NCBI RefSeq assembly: GCF_014803385.1
Contig: NZ_JACYFC010000001.1
Coordinates: forward strand, 888,136 to 952,135
Source: Marinomonas colpomeniae
GTDB taxonomy: Bacteria; Pseudomonadota; Gammaproteobacteria; Pseudomonadales; Marinomonadaceae
Length of the DNA: 64,000 nucleotides
Direction of reading: 5' to 3'
Part shown: positions 1 through 6,624 of the stretch, one piece after another
Position numbering within the stretch: position 1 is the stretch's first letter
Layout: every line of letters begins with the position of its first letter
The notes under the pieces: generated by a model
Told to the model about the DNA's origin: nothing
Database searches by the model: none
What the model saw: only the letters and a program-made list of their open reading frames with translations
Made by a program: the position numbers and the translations under genes

Positions 1-1
1 A

Positions 2-283
2 ACGCAAATGCGTCGTTGGGGACAAATTGCTGAACCTAAGTCCGATGAATGGTTCATGAAAATTGCAAAAGATGTCTATCGTCCAGATATCTATGCACAA
101 GCGGCGAATGCTTTGATCGAAGATGGATTGATGAAAGCAAATGAATTTCCAGACTTCGGCGTTGAAGACGGCTTTAAGCCTGTTCAAAGTGACTTTATTG
201 ATGGCGTTAGCTATGACGGTAAGCGTCCAAATGATTACTTAAAAAGTTTTAAAATTGGTTTGAAAGGCGATGACCAAATATAA
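2..283 (+). CDS. nrtA: Nitrate ABC transporter substrate-binding protein, C-terminal part (5' end outside window)
   Basis: The reading frame is open from the first bases, so the gene starts before the window; the ATG at 8 is internal. The visible start TQMRRWGQI and the following VYRPDIY resemble the C-terminal end of NrtA/NasF/CmpA periplasmic binding proteins, which capture nitrate or nitrite and deliver it to the NrtB permease. The next genes are an NrtB-like permease and an ATPase, which supports the assignment. Only about 93 C-terminal residues are visible, so the signal peptide and most ligand-binding residues cannot be examined. Confidence 0.85.
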   Translation, partial: TQMRRWGQIAEPKSDEWFMKIAKDVYRPDIYAQAANALIEDGLMKANEFPDFGVEDGFKPVQSDFIDGVSYDGKRPNDYLKSFKIGLKGDDQI

Positions 284-297
284 ATAGAGTGAATGAT

Positions 298-327
298 AAG
301 GCAGTCATTTGACTGCCTTATTTTGTT
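298..327 (+). terminator. Hairpin between nrtA and nrtB (partial terminator or 3'-stabilising stem)
   Basis: A 9-bp perfect stem (298-306 with 311-319) and a 4-base loop are followed by ATTTTGTT. It begins 15 bases after the nrtA stop and ends before the nrtB start. In binding-protein transporters such a hairpin often lets the periplasmic protein be made in excess over the membrane parts. That role is inferred; the stem itself is read directly. Confidence 0.6.
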
Positions 328-347
328 GAATGAAGCGAGAGAGAAAT

Positions 348-1319
348 ATGAATATACCAAACTTATCCATAGCGTCACTGAAAGAGAAAATAGAAAACTT
401 TTCAATCAAAAGTTTACTATTTCCTCTTTTTGGTATTTTGGCCTTTGTGTTGTTATGGCAGGTTGGTGCAAGCCGAGTTCATACTTCTTTAGGGGAGTTT
501 CCTGGGCCAGCTGTTGTGTATGAACAGTGGGGCGGTCTTGTTGCAGAGCACAGCAACGAACGATTAAAAGAAGAAAAATTTTACGAGCGACAAGAAAAAC
601 GTATTGAAGCTCGACAGGCAAAAGACCCTAGTTATGTGGGTAAATTAAGAGCCTATACTGGAAAGCCTACTTTTTTTGATCAAATATTTACTAGCTTATA
701 TACAGTACTAGCAGGTTTTGGTTTAGCCAGTTTGATTGCAATACCGCTTGGTATTTTAATTGGTTTAAACAGTTCTGTGTACAGTGCACTTAACCCCGTT
801 ATTCAGATATTTAAACCTGTTTCCCCACTTGCTTGGTTACCTTTGGTTACTATGGTTGTTAGTGCGTCTTATGTATCTGATGACCCTATGTTCTCTAAAT
901 CCTTCCTGACATCTATGTTCACCGTGACTTTGTGTTGCATGTGGCCAACATTAATTAATACCGCAGTGGGTGTTGCTGCGGTTGAGAAAGACTTACTAAA
1001 CGTGTCTAAGGTATTGCGCCTTGGTTGGGTTACTCATGTCATGAAAATCGTTATTCCTTCTGCAATTCCTTTGATGTTTACCGGTCTACGTCTGTCACTT
1101 GGCATTGCTTGGATGGTATTAATCGCAGCGGAAATGTTGGCGCAAAATCCAGGTTTAGGAAAGTTTGTTTGGGATGAATTTCAAAATGGTAGTTCCAACT
1201 CGTTAGGTCGAATTATGGTCGCTGTGTTGATGATAGGTTTTATCGGGTTTTTATTAGATAGAGCCATGCTGACGGTTCAGCGTTTTGTTTCTTGGGATAA
1301 AACACAAGTACTGCGTTAA
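348..1319 (+). CDS. nrtB: Nitrate ABC transporter permease
   Basis: This is a 323-residue binding-protein-dependent permease, the membrane channel of the NrtABC nitrate/nitrite importer. One hydrophobic segment lies near residues 20-40. A charged stretch typical of NrtB comes before the BPD_transp_1 domain, which has about five further membrane segments. The EAA-type loop that docks the ATPase lies near AAVEKDLLNVSKVLRLGW. An ATG at 330 is also in frame, but the one at 348 has a GAGAGA ribosome site and is preferred; the 330 codon lies just behind the nrtA hairpin. The gene is followed after 42 bases by the ATPase gene. Confidence 0.9.
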   Translation: MNIPNLSIASLKEKIENFSIKSLLFPLFGILAFVLLWQVGASRVHTSLGEFPGPAVVYEQWGGLVAEHSNERLKEEKFYERQEKRIEARQAKDPSYVGKLRAYTGKPTFFDQIFTSLYTVLAGFGLASLIAIPLGILIGLNSSVYSALNPVIQIFKPVSPLAWLPLVTMVVSASYVSDDPMFSKSFLTSMFTVTLCCMWPTLINTAVGVAAVEKDLLNVSKVLRLGWVTHVMKIVIPSAIPLMFTGLRLSLGIAWMVLIAAEMLAQNPGLGKFVWDEFQNGSSNSLGRIMVAVLMIGFIGFLLDRAMLTVQRFVSWDKTQVLR

Positions 1320-1361
1320 TCAGAGAAACGTTAGTAAAAGATACGTGAATTGGAGAGTAGC

Positions 1362-2159
1362 ATGTCAACAACACATTTAGATATTAGTAAAGTTTCTATC
1401 GAGTTCCCAACGGCTAAAGGTTTTTTTAAAGCTCTTGATGGTGTGAGCTTAAAAATCGAAAAAGGAGAGTTTGTTTCTCTTATCGGTCATTCTGGTTGTG
1501 GTAAATCAACCGTATTGAATATTGTTGCGGGCCTTTATGACGCTACTGAAGGTGGTATTTTGCTGGATGGTAAAGAAGTCAAAGGTCCAGGCCCAGAACG
1601 TGCTGTTGTATTTCAGAATCACTCGTTACTACCTTGGTTAACGTCTTACCAAAATGTTGAATTGGCAGTGAAGCAGGTTTTCAAGAAAACCAAATCTAAA
1701 AAAGAAATGCATGACTGGATTATGCATAACTTAGAACTTGTTCATATGACGCATGCTGCAGATAAACGTCCAGATGAAATATCAGGTGGTATGAAACAGC
1801 GTGTAGGTATTGCTCGCGCACTAGCAATGGAACCCAGTGTTTTATTAATGGATGAGCCGTTCGGTGCCTTAGATGCATTGACTAGAGCGCATCTACAAGA
1901 CTCGTTAATGGAAATTCAAAAAGATCTTAATAATACAGTCATTATGATCACGCATGATGTTGATGAGGCTGTTTTATTGTCTGATCGTATTGTTATGATG
2001 ACGAATGGACCAGAAGCGACTATTGGCGAAATCCTTAAAGTAGATTTAGATCGCCCACGAGATCGATTGGCTTTGGCGAATGACCCTAAGTATGTGGATT
2101 ACCGCGCGCAAGTGTTGACCTTCTTATATGAAAAACAACGCAAAGTAGAGAGTGCGTAA
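1362..2159 (+). CDS. Nitrate ABC transporter ATP-binding protein
   Basis: This 265-residue ABC ATPase energises nitrate uptake with NrtB. Walker A (GHSGCGKST) is at residues 42-50, the Q-loop is in VVFQNHSLLPW, the signature is ISGGMKQRV, Walker B is VLLMDEPFG and the switch histidine is in MITHD. It is a single-domain protein of NrtD/NasD size and lacks the extra NrtA-like regulatory domain of cyanobacterial NrtC. The ATG at 1362 follows GGAGAG; an in-frame TTG at 1350 is less likely. In this family the gene is variously named nrtC, nrtD or nasD, so no symbol is given. Confidence 0.9.
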   Translation: MSTTHLDISKVSIEFPTAKGFFKALDGVSLKIEKGEFVSLIGHSGCGKSTVLNIVAGLYDATEGGILLDGKEVKGPGPERAVVFQNHSLLPWLTSYQNVELAVKQVFKKTKSKKEMHDWIMHNLELVHMTHAADKRPDEISGGMKQRVGIARALAMEPSVLLMDEPFGALDALTRAHLQDSLMEIQKDLNNTVIMITHDVDEAVLLSDRIVMMTNGPEATIGEILKVDLDRPRDRLALANDPKYVDYRAQVLTFLYEKQRKVESA

Positions 2160-2160
2160 G

Positions 2161-3393
2161 GTGATAGATTCGTCGGATAGTACTCGCATTGTCATAGTCG
2201 GCGCTGGTATGGCGGGCAGCAAGCTAGCGTATGACTTACTACAGGAAAATAATGCGAACTACTTAATTACTTTGATTGGTGAAGAGACTCAAGTTGGTTA
2301 CAACAGAATCATGTTGTCTTCTTTACTCGCGAACGATATTTCTGCGGTAGATATGCCATTAGTCAACACGAATCAAATGAAAGAAGAGGGCGTTAATATA
2401 ATCTCTGGTGATTGTGTGGTGATTACAGACCCTATTACAAAGACGTTGTGTTTGGCGAGCGGCCGTACAGTTAAATATGACAAACTCATTATTGCCACTG
2501 GCTCTCGTGCCAGAATGTTACCAATTGAAGGTGCTCAGGCATCTAATGTCATGGGGTTTCGTACTTGGCATGATGTGAATGTGATGGCTGATTTAGATGC
2601 CAAGCAATCTGTCTGTGTTATCGGTGGTGGATTATTGGGGTTAGAGGCCGCAGTTGGATTAGTGAAACGTGGGCATCTAGTGACGGTATTTCATCGTTCT
2701 AACTGGTTGTTGAATAGGCAGCTAGATTCAGAGTCTGCCGAACTGTTATTGAGTCGGCTACAGACAATGGGCATTAATTTTCGATTAGGTGAATCACCTA
2801 CTTCATTTGTCCAATCTGAAGGCGGATTAGTCACTCATGCCATTTGTTCCGATGGTGAAAGTATGGCCGTAAACTTAGTTGTGATGGCGGCAGGGATTTC
2901 TCCTGAAATAGCCTTGGCAAAAGCTGCAGGCTTAAAAACAAATCAAGCCATTTTGGTGGATGAAAAAATGCAAACGTCCCATCCAGATGTTTTTGCTCTG
3001 GGTGAATGTTGCGAATTTGAAAATCAAACATTCGGTTTGGTAGCGCCAATTTGGGCTCAAATTAAAGTCTTAATTAATGTACTTAAAGGTGGCGAAGCCT
3101 ATTTTGCCATTGAGCCTGTGCCGACCAAACTAAAAGTATCTGGTGTCAACCTTTTTTCAGTCGGAAGGGTTGAGCCAATTGAAGGTGATTCCTGCATCTT
3201 TTTCAAAGATGTGGGTGCAAACCATTATCGCAAGCTAGTGGTCAATGATGGCTTACTGGTTGGGGCAATTCTTTATGGCAACGTGGCCGATGGAAGCTGG
3301 TATTTCCAGCTTATGCAAAATAAAACAGATGTCTCTGACATGCTTGAACTACTTGTATTTGGCGAAGCCTATTGCAGCCCTCAAGTCGCTTAA
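2161..3393 (+). CDS. FAD/NAD(P)H-dependent oxidoreductase, probable electron donor subunit of nitrate reductase
   Basis: This is a roughly 410-residue pyridine nucleotide-disulfide oxidoreductase. The N-terminal FAD fold has VIVGAGMAG, and a second NAD(P)H fold has VIGGGLLGLEAA near residues 155-170. It resembles the N-terminal half of NirB but lacks the BFD [2Fe-2S] and sirohaem domains. Such proteins in nas clusters (NasC of Klebsiella, NasB of Bacillus) pass electrons from NAD(P)H to the catalytic nitrate reductase. That role fits here because NasA at 6625 carries its own BFD-like cluster. I prefer the GTG at 2161, with GAGAG eight bases upstream; a GTG at 2152 overlaps the ATPase gene. 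Confidence 0.8.
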   Translation: MIDSSDSTRIVIVGAGMAGSKLAYDLLQENNANYLITLIGEETQVGYNRIMLSSLLANDISAVDMPLVNTNQMKEEGVNIISGDCVVITDPITKTLCLASGRTVKYDKLIIATGSRARMLPIEGAQASNVMGFRTWHDVNVMADLDAKQSVCVIGGGLLGLEAAVGLVKRGHLVTVFHRSNWLLNRQLDSESAELLLSRLQTMGINFRLGESPTSFVQSEGGLVTHAICSDGESMAVNLVVMAAGISPEIALAKAAGLKTNQAILVDEKMQTSHPDVFALGECCEFENQTFGLVAPIWAQIKVLINVLKGGEAYFAIEPVPTKLKVSGVNLFSVGRVEPIEGDSCIFFKDVGANHYRKLVVNDGLLVGAILYGNVADGSWYFQLMQNKTDVSDMLELLVFGEAYCSPQVA

Positions 3394-3439
3394 AGTGGTC
3401 TTAGATATTTGAAATATTAAATGAAAGCAGGAAAATACG

Positions 3440-5998
3440 ATGACTTCTATTAAACCTCTGTCAACAAATAAACCACACCTTGTAGTCGTTGGTAATGGCA
3501 TGGTTGGACACCATTTTGTCGAGCAAATTATTGAACAAGGTGGTCATGAAAACTTTCATATCACTGTATTTGGTGAGGAGCCGAATTTAGCCTATGACCG
3601 AGTGCATCTAAGTGAGTACTTTACGGGTAAGGGTGCGGCCGATTTGGCCATGACTGACGGTACTTTATATGATGATAATGGCGTTTGTTATTTTACGAAT
3701 AGTTTAGTCACTGAAATCAATCGTGATGACAAAACCTTACTTTTACAAGATGGCCGGACGTTATCCTATGACAAGCTTGTGTTGGCTACAGGCTCTTATC
3801 CTTTTGTTCCTCCTATTCCTGGTCATAAGCGCGACAATACATTCGTTTATCGTACGTTGGAAGACTTGGATGCTATTCGAAACTGTGCCAAAACAGTGAC
3901 ACGAGGAACGGTTGTTGGTGGTGGTTTACTAGGTCTAGAAGCGGCCAACGCGCTGAAAAATCTTGGATTAGAAACCAGTGTGGTTGAGTTTGCACCGCGT
4001 TTAATGCCAGTTCAGCTCGATGAGAAGGGTGGTAGTGTTCTTAAAGGTATGATTGAAGGTATAGATGTAAAGGTTTATACCGATACGGCAACCAAAGAAA
4101 TTATAGACGGTGAAGATGCATTTCATCGCATGAATTTTGCAGATGGAACCTATCTTGAAACTGATTTGATTTTATTCTCTGCAGGTATACGTCCTCAGGA
4201 TGCTTTGGCAAAACAATCTGGCTTAGCCATGGGAGAGCGAGGCGGTATTACGATTAACAATCACTGTCAGACGAGTGATGATGCTATTTACTCTATTGGT
4301 GAATGTGCCTTATGGAATAATATGATCTTCGGTTTGGTTGCACCAGGTTACACAATGGCAAAAGCCGCTGTGGGTCATTTATTAGATGACGTTACCGTGT
4401 CTTTTACCGGTTCAGACATGAGTACAAAACTTAAATTACTAGGTTGTGATGTAGGTTCTGTCGGCGATGCTCATGCTAAAACGCAAGGCTCTAAAGTTTT
4501 TGTTTATCAAGATGAGATTAGTCAAAGCTACCGTAAAATGGTGGTCTCTGAAGACGGTAAAAAATTATTAGGTGCTGTACTGGTTGGTGACAATAGTTAT
4601 TACGATACCTTATTGCAATATTACCTGAACGCAATAGATTTACCTGAGCAAGCGCAGTCATTGATTTTACCTGCAATGGATGGTGCTCCTGTAGGCTTGG
4701 GTGTTGACGCTTTGCCAGCCACTGCTTCAATTTGTAGTTGTCATAATGTTTCCAAGCAAGATATTAGCGATGCTGTTTGTAATGGTGCCTTATCGGTTGG
4801 TGATGTAAAAGGTGTGACAAAAGCAGGAACTGGCTGTGGTGGTTGTGCTGCTTTGTTAAAGAAAGTTGTTGATAACGAATTACTTGCTTTGGGTGTAGAG
4901 GTTAGCACTGATATCTGTGAACATTTCGCTTATACACGCCAAGATTTATACAACCTAGTAAAAATTGAAGAAATTAAAAGCTTTGATGCTTTGTTGAAAA
5001 AGCATGGTAAGGGGCACGGTTGTGAAATATGTAAGCCTGCAGTTGGCTCTATCTTGGCCAGTGTATGGAATGATTATGTATTGAAGAAAGAGCACATCAG
5101 CCTTCAAGATACTAATGATAGATTTTTAGCAAACATGCAAAAAGACGGAACTTACTCAATTGTCCCTCGCATTCCGGGTGGAGAAATTACAGCAGAAAGG
5201 CTGATCGTAATGGGTGAGGTGGCTAAAGAGTATAATCTTTATACCAAGATTACTGGTGGTCAGCGTATTGATTTGTTTGGCGCAACCTTAGCGCAGTTAC
5301 CAGAAATCTGGGAAAAGTTAATTGCTGCTGGTTTTGAAACGGGTCAGGCTTACGGTAAATCATTACGTACGGTGAAGTCTTGTGTGGGTAGTACTTGGTG
5401 TCGTTATGGTGTCAACGATAGTATGAAAATGGCGATTGATCTTGAGAACCGTTACAAGGGGTTACGTTCACCTCATAAAATAAAATTTGCAGTGTCTGGT
5501 TGTACTCGTGAGTGTGCTGAAGCGCAAAGTAAAGACATTGGTGTGATTGCAACAGAGGGAGGTTGGAATCTTTATGTTTGTGGCAATGGTGGTATGAAGC
5601 CCCGTCATGGTGATTTATTTGCAACAGATCTTGATGATGAAACCTTAGTGAAATATATCGACCGCGTTTTAATGTTTTACACGAAAACAGCAGATCGTTT
5701 ACAACGTACATCTGTTTGGATGGATGGTTTAGAGGGTGGCTTAGAGTACCTAAAAGATGTAGTGATCAAGGATAAGCTTGGTTTATGTGACGAATTAGAA
5801 GAAGGTATGAGTCATATTGTTGATACCTTCCAGTGTGAGTGGAAAACGACGTTAGAAGATCCAGAGGCACTTAAAACCTTCCGCCAATTTGTGAATTATG
5901 AAGGTGCTGATAAAAATGTGGTTTTTGTTGAGGAGCGTGATCAAGTGCGTCCAGCAACTGATTTAGAAAAACAGCAACTAATAGCTAAGGTAGGTTAA
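3440..5998 (+). CDS. nirB: Assimilatory nitrite reductase [NAD(P)H], large subunit
   Basis: This 852-residue enzyme reduces nitrite to ammonium with six electrons from NAD(P)H in the cytoplasm. Domains in order are an FAD fold (VVVGNGMVG, start), an NAD fold (VVGGGLLGLEAAN, about 155-170), a BFD-like [2Fe-2S] domain (CSCHNV, CGGC, about 430-480), another cysteine pair (CEIC, about 525), and ferredoxin-like and sirohaem/[4Fe-4S] domains. The sirohaem cysteines are CVGSTWC (about 649 and 655) and CTREC (about 689 and 693). Length is normal for NirB. The start follows AGCAGGA. The nirD gene follows after four bases. Confidence 0.96.
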   Translation: MTSIKPLSTNKPHLVVVGNGMVGHHFVEQIIEQGGHENFHITVFGEEPNLAYDRVHLSEYFTGKGAADLAMTDGTLYDDNGVCYFTNSLVTEINRDDKTLLLQDGRTLSYDKLVLATGSYPFVPPIPGHKRDNTFVYRTLEDLDAIRNCAKTVTRGTVVGGGLLGLEAANALKNLGLETSVVEFAPRLMPVQLDEKGGSVLKGMIEGIDVKVYTDTATKEIIDGEDAFHRMNFADGTYLETDLILFSAGIRPQDALAKQSGLAMGERGGITINNHCQTSDDAIYSIGECALWNNMIFGLVAPGYTMAKAAVGHLLDDVTVSFTGSDMSTKLKLLGCDVGSVGDAHAKTQGSKVFVYQDEISQSYRKMVVSEDGKKLLGAVLVGDNSYYDTLLQYYLNAIDLPEQAQSLILPAMDGAPVGLGVDALPATASICSCHNVSKQDISDAVCNGALSVGDVKGVTKAGTGCGGCAALLKKVVDNELLALGVEVSTDICEHFAYTRQDLYNLVKIEEIKSFDALLKKHGKGHGCEICKPAVGSILASVWNDYVLKKEHISLQDTNDRFLANMQKDGTYSIVPRIPGGEITAERLIVMGEVAKEYNLYTKITGGQRIDLFGATLAQLPEIWEKLIAAGFETGQAYGKSLRTVKSCVGSTWCRYGVNDSMKMAIDLENRYKGLRSPHKIKFAVSGCTRECAEAQSKDIGVIATEGGWNLYVCGNGGMKPRHGDLFATDLDDETLVKYIDRVLMFYTKTADRLQRTSVWMDGLEGGLEYLKDVVIKDKLGLCDELEEGMSHIVDTFQCEWKTTLEDPEALKTFRQFVNYEGADKNVVFVEERDQVRPATDLEKQQLIAKVG

Positions 5999-6002
5999 TA
6001 AG

Positions 6003-6335
6003 ATGACAACACAATGGACATTGGTTTGTAAACAGGCTGATCTTGTTGCCAACGCTGGCGTTGCTGCTATGGTAAATAACGAACAAGTGGCACTTTTTTA
6101 TCTGCCAGAATCGGAGAATAAAGTATTCGCAATTGCTAACTGGGATCCTATTGGTAAAGCTAATGTTTTGTCGAGAGGGTTAACTGCCCACCTTCAAGGT
6201 GAATGGGTTGTCGCTAGTCCTTTATATAAACAGCATTATATTTTGTCTTCTGGTGAGTGTTTAGAGGAGGATATTTGTCTTCCACATTGGAAAGCAAAGT
6301 TAGATGGTGATGACGTTTACATTGCTGAACATTAA
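6003..6335 (+). CDS. nirD: Nitrite reductase small subunit
   Basis: This 110-residue protein has a Rieske-like fold and is the partner of NirB. It lacks the Cys-X-His pairs that would bind an iron-sulfur cluster, as is usual for NirD, so its role is structural rather than redox. Recognisable stretches are NWDPIGKANVLSRG and a conserved region near VVASPLYKQHY. It lies four bases after nirB and ends the first nitrate/nitrite unit, since a 289-base gap with its own promoter and leader follows. Confidence 0.93.
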   Translation: MTTQWTLVCKQADLVANAGVAAMVNNEQVALFYLPESENKVFAIANWDPIGKANVLSRGLTAHLQGEWVVASPLYKQHYILSSGECLEEDICLPHWKAKLDGDDVYIAEH

Positions 6336-6342
6336 ACTCCTT

Positions 6343-6372
6343 GCACTTTTTTAGTGCTTAGGGCTTTTTTTT
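6343..6372 (+). terminator. Weak intrinsic terminator after nirD
   Basis: A short stem GCACT/AGTGC (6343-6347 with 6353-6357) lies 8 bases after the nirD stop, followed by TTAGGGC and a run of eight T. The stem is only 5 bp, so it is a modest candidate. The independent promoter for nasA downstream suggests that transcription normally ends in this gap. Confidence 0.4.
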
Positions 6373-6462
6373 AGCTATTTTGATGAATGAGTTATATACA
6401 TTTCTGACTTTAACTTATTGATATATATAAAAAAATAAAATTTACTGATTAGGTTTTGTAAT

Positions 6463-6478
6463 TGGCTCAAATATTGCT
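6463..6478 (+). promoter_or_regulatory. Sigma-54-type promoter for nasA
   Basis: TGGCTC, five bases, then TTGCT matches the sigma-54 consensus TGGCAC-N5-TTGCA, with GG and GC in the required spacing. Transcription would start near 6489, right where the structured leader begins. Nitrate assimilation operons are classically NtrC/sigma-54-controlled. I did not find a clear NtrC-binding palindrome in the AT-rich sequence upstream, so the activator is inferred. Confidence 0.65.
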
Positions 6479-6490
6479 TTTTATTATAGA

Positions 6491-6597
6491 ACTGATGCAC
6501 CGTAGGCCGACGATGGTTTGCACATAAAGCAGTCAGATATTACAAAAGGCAACGAGGCCCAACCGCTTTTCTAGGAAAGTGGTTGGGCCTTTTTTTG
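6491..6597 (+). promoter_or_regulatory. ANTAR-type (NasR/NasT) antitermination leader of the nasA operon
   Basis: Hairpin P1 can form from 6503-6508 with 6515-6520, closing a six-base loop GACGAT. Hairpin P2 is GGC/GCC (6548-6550 with 6557-6559) with a six-base loop AACGAG, which has the A1 and G4 expected for ANTAR protein targets. The 3' arm of P2 lies inside the 5' arm of a strong terminator (6555-6564 with 6581-6590, extended inward, then a T run). P2 and the terminator therefore exclude each other. In nas operons of proteobacteria, nitrate-activated NasR or NasT binds such a pair and allows read-through. The regulator gene is not in this window. Confidence 0.7.
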
Positions 6598-6624
6598 TTT
6601 TAAAAACAGTTTGAAGGAAAACCC

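Noticed and set aside
293-523. Plus-strand reading frame starting before nrtB
   Set aside because: It runs through the nrtA-nrtB hairpin and overlaps nrtB in another frame, with no family features.
6336-6462. NtrC-binding sites upstream of the nasA promoter
   Set aside because: I looked for TGCACC/GGTGCA-type palindromes and saw none in this AT-rich stretch; the activator site may lie further upstream or be weak.
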